A stretch of DNA of 7,645 nucleotides, taken from NCBI GenBank assembly GCA_031282935.1, contig JAITCS010000142.1:1-7645 (forward strand), in the 5' to 3' direction. Both the position numbers and the translations under genes were made by a program. Within the stretch, counting starts at the first letter, position 1; every line of letters starts with the position of its first letter. Positions 1 through 6,220 of this stretch are shown here, one piece after another. Source of the stretch: Cellulomonadaceae bacterium (GTDB lineage: Bacteria; Actinomycetota; Actinomycetes; Actinomycetales; Cellulomonadaceae). The notes beneath the pieces were generated by a model that was given only the letters and a program-made list of their open reading frames with translations, was not told where the DNA came from and made no database searches.

Positions 1-82
1 ACCGGGCGTCGAGGGCTGCCGTGATCCCGCCGCCCAGCCCTTCGACTGCCAGTAACTCTTTTGGCGCGCGTAGTCTTGCCAT
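1..82 (-). CDS. Unrecognised protein, N-terminal 27 codons only
   Basis: An ATG on the minus strand opens a frame that stays open to the window edge. It begins MARLRAPKELLAVEGLGGG and continues with ITAALDAR. The N-terminus is basic with a Gly-rich turn and shows no signal peptide. The start is supported by a promoter whose -10 element ends six bases before the ATG, which fits leaderless translation. AAGG also lies a few bases upstream, but it falls inside that -10 element. The gene is divergent from the DUF4192 gene. I do not recognise the family from so few residues, and no function is proposed. Confidence 0.6.
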   Translation of the reverse strand, partial: MARLRAPKELLAVEGLGGGITAALDAR

Positions 83-116
83 CTTGCTACCTTATGTTGC
101 GTAGCGCTGCTGTCAA
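82..116 (-). promoter_or_regulatory. Leaderless sigma-A type promoter for the leftward gene
   Basis: On the minus strand a perfect -35 TTGACA (111-116) is followed by a 16-base spacer and a -10 TAAGGT (89-94). Six bases then precede the ATG, so the predicted transcription start coincides with the A of the start codon. This is the clearest promoter in the window. The geometry matches leaderless promoters known to be common in Actinobacteria. The start site is inferred from spacing. Confidence 0.75.
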
Positions 117-152
117 GTACAGCGGGTTTCCAGTGTTTGCGCCCCGCGAGGC

Positions 153-161
153 TTGTCCACA
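153..161 (+). promoter_or_regulatory. DnaA-box-like site 1
   Basis: TTGTCCACA is an exact match to the DnaA box form favoured in high-GC Actinobacteria such as Streptomyces and mycobacteria. It lies in the divergent intergenic region, 36 bases upstream of the -35 of the leftward promoter. A DnaA-responsive promoter element is possible. With only two boxes this is not an origin. Chance occurrence of one 9-mer cannot be excluded. Confidence 0.5.
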
Positions 162-191
162 GTCTCATCAAGAACGGGGGTAATCGGAAGC

Positions 192-200
192 TGTGGATAC
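192..200 (-). promoter_or_regulatory. DnaA-box-like site 2, opposite orientation
   Basis: On the minus strand this reads GTATCCACA, which is 8 of 9 to the TTATCCACA consensus. It faces site 1 across 30 bases. The two sites share a perfect 7-base inverted repeat, TCCACAG (156-162) and CTGTGGA (191-197). The pair could bind DnaA or act as an operator for another dimeric regulator. Confidence 0.4.
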
Positions 201-240
201 GCCCCACACAAAAACACCATAAGGAGTCAAGCTGGCTGTC

Positions 241-1344
241 ATGTCACTTGATTCGCGTCCTCGCATCCAATGCCCCACCGACCTAATATCCGCCTTACCG
301 CTCGCGGTGGGGTACGAGCCCGCCGAATGTATCATGTCGGTTTGTATCCGAAAAAATGGCACCCTTGGGCTAATTTCATACACCGCTATTTCAGATATTT
401 ATTGTATTGCGCATGCCCGCGCTATAGCGGAATCGGTGGCTCGCCACGCTGTTTCTGATAATGCGGCGCAGGTTTTCATCGTAGTTTACACCAACGGTAA
501 GGCTGAGAGTTTTACGGCGCAATTAAGGAATACTACCCGAATTATCGCCGGGCAAATGACTCTAAAAGAGATAGAAACTGAAGTGTGGTTAGTCAATGAA
601 ACAGGCTACCGGCATTTGGAGTGTTATGACTGTTGCCCAGCGGAAGGGCATTCGCTCATTAAGCTGCAAAGCACTGCGGTGCGAGCCGCCTTGGTTTATC
701 AAGGGTATTCCGTTGCCGAGTCGCGATCCTCCTATTTGGCGTTGGGCAGAGCGGACAGCGAGGGGCGCCAACTTGCTGCGGTGGGGGCGCAGCGTTTCGA
801 GGTAAAGAAGCACAATAATGACCCGAATTGGCGGGTTGCGGCGCTCACCGGTTGGTTGTTTGCGTGTGAACTGGCGCGACGGCGCCAGCATATCCCGCCG
901 AAATTGTTGGGTATGCTCGGCGCCGCCCTGGCTAATCCGGTGGTTCGGGACGCGATTCTGATTGCGCTAATCCCTGGCGGCCTTTCCACGGCCGCTGCTT
1001 TGCTGGAGGGGCAGCCGACGGCGATTGCCTCTGCGCGGTCGCTGCTGGAACTGGTGGTTGATTCCGAGGAGGCGCTGGCGCCAGCCGTGGAGCATTGCCG
1101 CACTGCGACCACTGTGCTTGGGGCCATTGCCGCCCACATCGGGACTGAGTACGCGGCGGCGCCGCTGACCTTGCTCGCGTTCATCGCGTGGTGGTTGGGT
1201 GATGGCACTCGGAGCAACCGGCGCCTGGCGGATGTTCGGATAGTTGACCCCGAGTATCCGCTGGCACTTACCTTGGCTACGGTCAATCAAACCCATGTGC
1301 GGCCCGGTTGGTTGCAGGCTCGGGCACATGCGACGGCGGCGTGA
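241..1344 (+). CDS. DUF4192 domain-containing protein
   Basis: This is a 367-residue protein that matches the DUF4192 family, common in Actinobacteria next to the primary sigma gene and of unknown function. Family landmarks are an N-terminal PTDLISALPLAVGYEP segment (12-27), a central ECYDCCPAEG cluster (127-136) with three Cys, an SRSSYLAL stretch (161-168), and a C-terminal LLAFIAWWLGDGTRSN segment (311-326) followed by an Ala/Leu-rich helical tail. There is no signal peptide or convincing membrane segment, so it is probably cytosolic. The start is uncertain: AAGGAG (221-226) sits 14 bases before this ATG, too far for a normal Shine-Dalgarno, but only 5 bases before an in-frame CTG at 232. 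The first third of the gene is visibly more AT-rich at third positions than the rest. A terminator-like hairpin follows directly. The family call is firm; the function is unknown. Confidence 0.85.
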   Translation: MSLDSRPRIQCPTDLISALPLAVGYEPAECIMSVCIRKNGTLGLISYTAISDIYCIAHARAIAESVARHAVSDNAAQVFIVVYTNGKAESFTAQLRNTTRIIAGQMTLKEIETEVWLVNETGYRHLECYDCCPAEGHSLIKLQSTAVRAALVYQGYSVAESRSSYLALGRADSEGRQLAAVGAQRFEVKKHNNDPNWRVAALTGWLFACELARRRQHIPPKLLGMLGAALANPVVRDAILIALIPGGLSTAAALLEGQPTAIASARSLLELVVDSEEALAPAVEHCRTATTVLGAIAAHIGTEYAAAPLTLLAFIAWWLGDGTRSNRRLADVRIVDPEYPLALTLATVNQTHVRPGWLQARAHATAA

Positions 1345-1378
1345 AGTCCCCGCGACGATGGCTGTTAGTGCGGGGGCT
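1345..1378 (+). terminator. Hairpin after the DUF4192 gene
   Basis: AGTCCCCGC (1345-1353) pairs with GCGGGGGCT (1370-1378) to give a 9-bp stem with one G-T wobble and a 16-base loop, starting one base after the stop codon. No T-run follows. This resembles the GC-rich hairpins without a U-tract often seen downstream of actinobacterial genes. Termination is inferred. Confidence 0.5.
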
Positions 1379-1495
1379 GCCTGATAACCTCCGGCACTCG
1401 TTTCAAAGGCCCAAGCGGGAGCGGTCAAAATAGCGGCAAAATGGATTCAGAATGAGGCGCAAAACCCGACTTGCGCGCGTGTCTGGGGCGGAGTA

Positions 1496-1504
1496 TGTTA
1501 TAAT
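1496..1504 (+). promoter_or_regulatory. rpoD upstream promoter P1, extended -10
   Basis: A perfect TATAAT (1499-1504) is preceded by TGT (1496-1498), giving the TGN extended -10 arrangement that can work without a strong -35. No -35 match exists at 16-18 bases; the nearest TTGCGC (1471-1476) is 22 bases away. The predicted start near 1511 would leave a leader of roughly 88 bases before the rpoD GTG. Confidence 0.6.
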
Positions 1505-1530
1505 GTTGCACTGTTCGCCCAACCCTCCGG

Positions 1531-1550
1531 TGGCAAGAGCCCTCTTGCTA
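1531..1550 (+). other. Inverted repeat in the rpoD leader, between P1 and P2
   Basis: TGGCAAGA (1531-1538) and TCTTGCTA (1543-1550) form an 8-bp stem with one G-T pair and a four-base loop. In a P1 transcript it would be a stable 5' leader hairpin. As DNA it is a 20-bp near-palindrome just upstream of where the P2 -35 would lie, so it could be an operator. It has no T-run after it, so a terminator is unlikely. Confidence 0.5.
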
Positions 1551-1573
1551 GCGGGTGTGTCCGGGACCAGTTT

Positions 1574-1579
1574 TATAAT
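1574..1579 (+). promoter_or_regulatory. rpoD downstream promoter P2, -10 element
   Basis: A second perfect TATAAT lies 20 bases before the rpoD start codon. Its -35 is not recognisable; TTGCTA (1545-1550) is 23 bases away. A transcript starting about 7 bases downstream would begin at or next to the Shine-Dalgarno at 1586-1591, giving a very short leader. Tandem promoters are usual for primary sigma genes. Confidence 0.5.
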
Positions 1580-1585
1580 CTGTCC

Positions 1586-1591
1586 GAAAGG
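1586..1591 (+). promoter_or_regulatory. rpoD ribosome binding site
   Basis: GAAAGG lies 7 bases before the GTG at 1599. This spacing decides the start in favour of GTG-1599 over the in-frame ATG at 1626, which has no comparable site. Confidence 0.55.
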
Positions 1592-1598
1592 CCGGTTC

Positions 1599-3575
1599 GT
1601 GGCGTCTGAGACTTCTGGTAATTCTATGAGTGTTGATCCAGCGGCGTTAGCTGATTTGAACGTTTCTAGGCTGCAAGAATTTGCGCGAGAACTTGGAAAC
1701 GTTCAGTTCACAACTAAAACGCGAAAGAATGAGCTTATTGAGCGGATACTAACAGCCGCCCCAGGCAATGCAGGTAGCTCAGGAAACTCTTCTGCCACTG
1801 CAAAAACAACCGCCGCTAGCAATACCACCTCATCTAGCAATACCAGTGCGCCCAAAAACTTGTCCGCGAAAGCGCATGGCTCAGCGACAGGTGCAAATGC
1901 CAGCGACAAGAACATTCCCAAACCCCCGATATCCTTGGCAGAATTAGGGAAGAAAACCGTCGCCGAATTGCGAGAAATCGCCAGCGCGTATGATATTTAC
2001 TCCACCACAAAAACTCGTAAAGATGTTTTGATTGAGGGAATCACTAAGGCGGCCGAAAAGGTTGGAGCGAGCGAAGGCAAAAAAGCAGCAGCTCCTCAAA
2101 ATACGAAATCGGCTGCCCCGAAATCGGCTGCCACTAAAACGGCAAGCGCTGGAACAGCGAAAGATGCTGGCTACGATTTCGACCTAGAGGGCGAGGACGA
2201 CTTCTTTGACGATGATCTTGATGATTACGAGGACGACGACGACCTGGAGGACGAGGAAGACGATGAAGAAGAAGATGACGATGACGACGATGAAGAGGAC
2301 TTGGGCTTTGATGACGGCATAGACGATGTTGCGATTGCCAAGCAACAGGCAGCCTTTGCGGAGGAAATTGAGGTCGAGGATGTAGTTGATTTCGATTCCG
2401 CAGAGCCTGATGAGGCGGAGCTTTCTAAAGAACTTGAGGATGTCGATTTAGACGAAATTGATACCGATGATGTGCTAGAGAGTGACGCGGAAGCGTTGGC
2501 CATTCTCACTGAGGACGAGGACGACGAGGATAGCGATACTCCGAAGCCGGAGAACGAATCCTCAGACGAGGATGAAAGCTTTGTTGTTTCTGACAAAGAC
2601 GAAGATGATGCCCCGGCGCAGCAAGTTGTCACCGCAGGAGCTACCGCCGACCCGGTTAAGGATTACCTAAAGCAAATCGGTAAGGTTGCCCTCCTTAATG
2701 CGGAGCAGGAAGTCGAGCTCGCCAAACGCATTGAGGCTGGTTTATTTGCTGAATACACTCTGGAACTTGATTACCCCAATTTCGATCGGACAAAAGCTGA
2801 CCTTGAAGCGCGTAAAATGGTGCGCGATCTGCAATGGGTCGAAAATGATGGTAAAAATGCCAAGAACCACCTTTTGGAAGCGAACCTGCGTCTAGTAGTG
2901 TCGTTGGCGAAACGATATACCGGGCGCGGAATGTTATTCTTGGACCTTATCCAAGAGGGCAACCTTGGTCTTATTCGTGCAGTTGAGAAATTTGATTACA
3001 CTAAAGGTTACAAATTCTCGACTTATGCTACTTGGTGGATTCGCCAGGCGATTACCCGCGCCATGGCTGACCAGGCTCGCACCATCCGTATTCCGGTACA
3101 CATGGTCGAGGTCATCAACAAGCTGGCGCGCGTGCAACGCCAAATGTTGCAGGACTTGGGTCGGGAACCTTCGCCGGATGAGTTGGCACGCGAGCTTGAT
3201 ATGACTGCCGAGAAGGTGGTCGAGGTGCAGAAGTACGGCCGCGAGCCGATTTCGCTGCACACCCCGCTCGGTGAGGACGGCGACAGCGAATTCGGCGATC
3301 TGATTGAGGACTCCGAGGCGGTAGTGCCTGCCGACGCGGTGAGCTTCACCCTTTTGCAGGATCAGTTGCGCCAGGTGCTCGAAACCCTCTCCGACCGGGA
3401 GGCTGGGGTTGTCGCTATGCGGTTTGGTTTGCAAGATGGGCAGCCCAAGACCTTGGATGAAATCGGGAAGCGGTATGGGGTGACCCGCGAGCGGATCCGG
3501 CAAATCGAATCCAAGACGATGTCTAAGTTGCGGCACCCCTCGCGCTCGCAGGTTTTGCGCGATTACCTAGACTAG
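1599..3575 (+). CDS. rpoD: Primary sigma-70 factor (RpoD/SigA/HrdB type) with atypical N-terminus
   Basis: This is the housekeeping sigma subunit, which directs RNA polymerase to -35/-10 promoters. The product is 658 residues, longer than most HrdB/SigA proteins. Domain order: a Rho_N/SAP-like module (14-53), a Ser/Ala/Thr/Asn linker, a second such module (111-152), a Lys/Ala/Pro linker (160-188), a very acidic block (192-337), region 1.2 (about 351-380), regions 2.1-2.4 (about 425-504, including [20 protein letters not shown]), region 3, and region 4.2 with its helix-turn-helix ([20 protein letters not shown], 618-637), ending RDYLD. No region 1.1 is recognisable. GTG-1599 is chosen because GAAAGG lies 7 bases upstream. 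The frame extends in-frame to 1452, but that stretch contains two TATAAT elements and is judged to be leader. Third-position GC is low up to about 3060 and clearly higher after it. The sigma call is certain; the N-terminal domain naming is inference. Confidence 0.97.
   Translation: MASETSGNSMSVDPAALADLNVSRLQEFARELGNVQFTTKTRKNELIERILTAAPGNAGSSGNSSATAKTTAASNTTSSSNTSAPKNLSAKAHGSATGANASDKNIPKPPISLAELGKKTVAELREIASAYDIYSTTKTRKDVLIEGITKAAEKVGASEGKKAAAPQNTKSAAPKSAATKTASAGTAKDAGYDFDLEGEDDFFDDDLDDYEDDDDLEDEEDDEEEDDDDDDEEDLGFDDGIDDVAIAKQQAAFAEEIEVEDVVDFDSAEPDEAELSKELEDVDLDEIDTDDVLESDAEALAILTEDEDDEDSDTPKPENESSDEDESFVVSDKDEDDAPAQQVVTAGATADPVKDYLKQIGKVALLNAEQEVELAKRIEAGLFAEYTLELDYPNFDRTKADLEARKMVRDLQWVENDGKNAKNHLLEANLRLVVSLAKRYTGRGMLFLDLIQEGNLGLIRAVEKFDYTKGYKFSTYATWWIRQAITRAMADQARTIRIPVHMVEVINKLARVQRQMLQDLGREPSPDELARELDMTAEKVVEVQKYGREPISLHTPLGEDGDSEFGDLIEDSEAVVPADAVSFTLLQDQLRQVLETLSDREAGVVAMRFGLQDGQPKTLDEIGKRYGVTRERIRQIESKTMSKLRHPSRSQVLRDYLD
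1638..1757 (+). other. Rho_N/SAP-like module 1 of the sigma factor
   Basis: Residues 14-53 follow the pattern L-A-D-L, L-Q-E-F-A, then [13 protein letters not shown]. This resembles the Rho N-terminal (helix-extended-loop-helix) and SAP consensus, in which a hydrophobic helix is followed by a K/R-rich loop and a LI-x-x-I helix. It is paralogous to module 2. The fold assignment is by pattern, not by a profile search. Confidence 0.6.
1929..2054 (+). other. Rho_N/SAP-like module 2 of the sigma factor
   Basis: Residues 111-152 repeat the module 1 pattern: LAEL, ELREIA, then [19 protein letters not shown] is identical in both copies and LIE-x-I is shared. Many synonymous codons differ, which suggests an old duplication and not a recent one. 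The module is followed by a Lys-rich linker. Confidence 0.6.
2172..2609 (+). other. Hyperacidic block of the sigma factor
   Basis: Residues 192-337 are dominated by Asp and Glu. Of residues 193-240, 36 of 48 are acidic, and 217-234 is an unbroken run of 18 acidic residues. The DNA is accordingly rich in GAN repeats. In other primary sigmas an acidic region 1.1 occupies the DNA channel before promoter melting; a similar DNA-mimic role here is inference. Confidence 0.85.
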
Positions 3576-3617
3576 ACACGATTACCTGGACTAATACGAA
3601 TTAGCTGGATAAAATGC
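3561..3617 (+). repeat. Degenerate 19-bp tandem repeat over the rpoD stop
   Basis: GATTACCTAGACTA (3561-3574), which includes the last rpoD codons and most of the TAG, recurs at 3580-3593 as GATTACCTGGACTA (13 of 14). A third, more decayed copy begins at 3599 (AATTAGCTGGATAA). The period is 19 bases. The real stop at 3573-3575 gives the canonical RDYLD end, so the copies are downstream duplications of the gene end. Confidence 0.6.
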
Positions 3618-3658
3618 GCCTTGATTGAGTGGTCGGCTAGTATTTCGGCTGAGAAACA

Positions 3659-3676
3659 GTTAGTCGAAACACTAAC
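3659..3676. terminator. Possible bidirectional hairpin between rpoD and DUF7455
   Basis: GTTAGT (3659-3664) and ACTAAC (3671-3676) form a 6-bp AT-rich stem with a 6-base loop in the convergent spacer. A longer imperfect pairing links TCGGCTAGT (3633-3641) with ACTAACCGA (3671-3679). The stems are weak and lack a clear T-run, so termination here is tentative. Confidence 0.3.
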
Positions 3677-3698
3677 CGAATAGGACACTAACCGATAG
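3669..3698 (-). repeat. 16-bp direct repeat over the DUF7455 stop
   Basis: ACACTAACCGA occurs at 3669-3679 and again at 3685-3695, followed by ATAG and TAG respectively. Read on the minus strand, the second copy holds the last codons and stop of the DUF7455 gene, and the first is a downstream duplicate. This mirrors the duplicated end of rpoD on the opposite strand. Confidence 0.6.
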
Positions 3699-3918
3699 AA
3701 ATGCGTGCGCTCAGTTTGTCGCTTTCATCCAAAATGGAAACGGCGATCTCTTTGTATGCGGGCGCATGGGCGCGGGCATGATGGGCACAGAACATGAGTT
3801 CGCCAGCCGCTAATGTCACTAGAACATAAGCCTGGGCATTGCAGGCGTCGCAGCGGTCAAACCCGGTCAGCCCGCCAGATTGCTGGGCGGCTGGTCTCTC
3901 GGCTAATAATGTACTCAC
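3688..3918 (-). CDS. Small zinc-ribbon-like protein, DUF7455 family
   Basis: This is a 76-residue protein matching the short actinobacterial family found beside the primary sigma gene. The core reads DRCDACNAQAYVLVTL, then ELMFCAHHARAH, then a helical EIAVSILDESDKL tail. C23-x2-C26 and C44-x2-H47 form a probable zinc-binding pair. The function is unknown; a transcription-linked role is suggested only by location. GTG-3918 is preferred because MSTLLAERP fits the usual short N-terminus. An in-frame GTG at 3993 would add 25 residues rich in Trp that look unlike the family, and AAGGA lies only 2 bases before it. The gene is convergent with rpoD and divergent from parE. Confidence 0.8.
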   Translation of the reverse strand: MSTLLAERPAAQQSGGLTGFDRCDACNAQAYVLVTLAAGELMFCAHHARAHAPAYKEIAVSILDESDKLSARISIG

Positions 3919-3957
3919 AGGATTATTGAACCACCAACCAGGCCAAGTTGCCTCATC

Positions 3958-3978
3958 AAAATCGGGCGTTTCGCCCGA
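3958..3978 (-). terminator. Intrinsic-terminator-like hairpin upstream of DUF7455
   Basis: On the minus strand TCGGGCG pairs with CGCCCGA around an AAA loop, a perfect 7-bp GC-rich stem, followed at once by TTTT (3958-3961). It lies 40 bases before the DUF7455 GTG. As no gene ends here on this strand, it is either an attenuator in the DUF7455 leader or a block against stray leftward transcription from the parE promoter region. Confidence 0.55.
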
Positions 3979-4081
3979 GGCGTACCAAATCACATTCCTT
4001 TGGCGGGTGCCAGCAAAGGCTATCGCGCGCCGCGTAACAGGTTGCCAGCGCCACCTCCCAGGAAATCGCCGCCCTCGGCAC

Positions 4082-4094
4082 TAACGTAATAGCG
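4082..4094 (+). promoter_or_regulatory. Leaderless promoter of parE, -10 element
   Basis: TAACGT (4082-4087) matches TANNNT and ends 6 bases before the GTG start. No Shine-Dalgarno is present in the preceding bases. No -35 match is visible at 16-18 bases. Leaderless initiation at the GTG is inferred from spacing. Confidence 0.5.
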
Positions 4095-6220
4095 TGGCTA
4101 CTGATGCGTCCGCATACTCCGCTCGGCACCTATCGGTGCTGGAAGGGCTTGAGGCGGTGCGAAAACGCCCCGGCATGTACATTGGCACCACCGATTCCCG
4201 GGGGCTGATGCACTGTTTGTGGGAGATCATTGACAATTCGGTTGATGAGGCGCTCGCGGGCTTCGCTAAGCGCATCGAAATTACCCTGCACGCCGATCAT
4301 TCGGTGACAGTGGGTGACGATGGGCGTGGCATCCCGGTGGACACTGAGCCGAAGACGGGCCTTTCCGGGGTTGAGGTGGTGTTCACCAAGCTGCACGCGG
4401 GCGGCAAGTTTGGCGGCTCTAGTTACGGCGCGACGGGCGGCCTGCACGGGGTGGGCGCGTCGGTGGTGAACGCGCTTTCGGCTCGCCTTGACGTGCAGGT
4501 GGACAGGGGCGGCAAGACCTACGCGATGGCGTTTTGTCGGGGGGAGCCGGGTCGGTTCGCGGATCCGGCAGGTGGGCCAGACCCTGACGCGCCCTTCGAG
4601 CCTTTCACGCAAAACTCCGAACTAGACATTATCGGCACCACCAAAAGGAATGTGTCTGGCACGCGGGTCAGGTATTGGGCCGACCGGCAGATATTCTTGT
4701 CAACGGCAACATTTAATTACGATGAACTGATTGCGCGGGTGCGGCAAACCACTTTCTTGGTGCCGGGGTTGAACATCTCTGTGACCGACGAGCGCGGGCT
4801 GCCGGGCACGCCGGGGGAGCACGGGCCGGTCACGGAATCTTTCGAATTCGACGGCGGCACGAAAGACTTCGTGGACTTCTTGAGCGCCGACGCGCCGCTA
4901 ACCGCCACCTGGCAACTAACTGGTACTGGCAAGTTCCAAGAAACCGTGCCGGTTCTGGACGCCAAAGGGCACATGACGCCGCAACTTGTGGATCGCGAAT
5001 GTGTCGTTGACGTGTCGTTAAGGTGGGGCACCGGATACGACACCGAAGTAAAGACGTTTGTCAACATCATTTCGACGCCAAAGGGCGGCACGCACTTAGT
5101 CGGATTTGAGCAGGGGCTGATAAAAATCGTGCGCAAGGCGATTGAGGCCAATGCGCGGCGCCTGAAGCTCACCGCCAAGGATGGCGGGGAACGCATCGAG
5201 AAAGATGACGTTTTGGCTGGCCTCACCGCAGTGGTAACGGTGCGATTCCCCGAGCCCCAGTTTGAGGGGCAGACCAAAGAGGTTCTAGGCACCGCGCCGA
5301 TAAAGGCGATAGTCGCTAAGGTTATTGAGCAGGAGTTCGGCAACATCCTCAATTCGTCGGCGCGCGATGAAAAGGCGCAAAGCGCGTTGCTGTTGGACAA
5401 AATAGTTTCGGAAATGCGAGCGCGGGTTAGTGCCCGCAAGCAAAAAGAGATTTCGCGGCGTAAAAATGCCCTCGAATCTTCATCATTGCCCGCAAAGTTG
5501 GTGGATTGCCGCTCGGATCAGGTTTCGGAATCGGAACTGTTTATTGTGGAGGGCGATTCCGCGTTGGGCACTGCGAAACTGGCGCGCTCCTCGGATTACC
5601 AAGCGTTGCTCCCCATCCGAGGCAAAATCCTAAACGTGCAGAAAGCCGCCATCGCCGCAATGCTGAGCAACGCCGAATGTGCTGCGATCATCCAGGTTAT
5701 CGGAGCTGGCTCGGGCCGAACCTTCGATTTGAGTGCCGCTCGGTACGGGAAAATAGTTTTGATGACCGATGCCGACGTTGACGGCGCCCATATTCGGACA
5801 CTTCTGCTGACGCTGTTTTACCGCTACATGCGACCGCTCATTGAGGACGGTCGAGTTTATGCGGCCGTGCCGCCGCTACACCGAATCGAGTTGGTGGGCG
5901 GGCGCGGGCCAAAAGAGTACATCTACACTTACAGCGAGCCAGAGCTACACCGCAAACGGAGCGAATTGCGCCGCAAAGGCAAGAAGTACAAAGAGGACAT
6001 CCAGCGCTACAAGGGCTTGGGCGAAATGGATGCCGACCAGTTGGCCGAAACCACCATGGACAGGGACAAGCGGATTCTGCGGCGCGTCACAGTGGCCAAC
6101 GCCGAAAGCGCGGAGAAAGTCTTTGAGGTGCTTATGGGTTCAGAAGTGCCACCGCGCCGCCAATTCATCATTGACGGCGCAGCCAGCGTGGATCAGACCC
6201 GCATTGACTTCGAGGCCTAA
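4094..6220 (+). CDS. parE: DNA topoisomerase IV subunit B (type IIA, ATPase subunit)
   Basis: This is the ATPase/TOPRIM subunit of a type IIA topoisomerase, which decatenates and relaxes DNA together with a ParC/GyrA-like partner not present in this window. The product is 708 residues. The GHKL ATPase has EIIDNSVDEA (44-53; catalytic Glu44, Mg-binding Asn48), DDGRGIPVD (75-83) and GGLHGVG (115-121). The TOPRIM domain has IVEGDSALGTAKLARSS (Glu486), PIRGKILNVQKA, and TDADVDGAH (Asp559, Asp561, Asp563). The C-terminal RYKGLGEMDADQLAETTM begins at 638. EGDSALGTAKLAR, where GyrB has EGDSAGGSAKQGR, points to the actinobacterial topoisomerase IV B paralogue; a second GyrB-like role cannot be fully excluded. 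GTG-4094 is the only start that gives the conserved SAYSARHLSVLEGLEAV N-terminus. The gene ends with tandem stops TAA TAG. Confidence 0.93.
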   Translation: MATDASAYSARHLSVLEGLEAVRKRPGMYIGTTDSRGLMHCLWEIIDNSVDEALAGFAKRIEITLHADHSVTVGDDGRGIPVDTEPKTGLSGVEVVFTKLHAGGKFGGSSYGATGGLHGVGASVVNALSARLDVQVDRGGKTYAMAFCRGEPGRFADPAGGPDPDAPFEPFTQNSELDIIGTTKRNVSGTRVRYWADRQIFLSTATFNYDELIARVRQTTFLVPGLNISVTDERGLPGTPGEHGPVTESFEFDGGTKDFVDFLSADAPLTATWQLTGTGKFQETVPVLDAKGHMTPQLVDRECVVDVSLRWGTGYDTEVKTFVNIISTPKGGTHLVGFEQGLIKIVRKAIEANARRLKLTAKDGGERIEKDDVLAGLTAVVTVRFPEPQFEGQTKEVLGTAPIKAIVAKVIEQEFGNILNSSARDEKAQSALLLDKIVSEMRARVSARKQKEISRRKNALESSSLPAKLVDCRSDQVSESELFIVEGDSALGTAKLARSSDYQALLPIRGKILNVQKAAIAAMLSNAECAAIIQVIGAGSGRTFDLSAARYGKIVLMTDADVDGAHIRTLLLTLFYRYMRPLIEDGRVYAAVPPLHRIELVGGRGPKEYIYTYSEPELHRKRSELRRKGKKYKEDIQRYKGLGEMDADQLAETTMDRDKRILRRVTVANAESAEKVFEVLMGSEVPPRRQFIIDGAASVDQTRIDFEA

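Noticed and set aside
732..1286. Reading frame of 184 codons antisense to the DUF4192 gene
   Set aside because: Low-complexity Ala/Ser/Arg composition typical of shadows in GC-rich genes; no ribosome binding site or recognisable domain.
1452..1598. In-frame N-terminal extension of the sigma factor starting at ATG-1452
   Set aside because: The stretch holds two perfect TATAAT elements and an inverted repeat, lacks family similarity, and a good ribosome binding site serves GTG-1599.
2172..2609. Simple-sequence DNA repeat (GAN tract) as a phase-variable element
   Set aside because: The codons are mixed GAC/GAT/GAA/GAG without a perfect short tandem unit long enough for typical slippage, so it is better explained as acidic protein sequence.
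2225..2632. Ser-rich reading frame on the minus strand
   Set aside because: It is the reverse image of the GAN codons that encode the acidic block of the sigma factor; it has no start signals or family features.
4094..6220. Assignment as gyrase subunit B
   Set aside because: The TOPRIM signature EGDSALGTAKLAR and PLHRIEL context match the topoisomerase IV B paralogue of Actinobacteria; no gyrA, recF or dnaN neighbours are seen.
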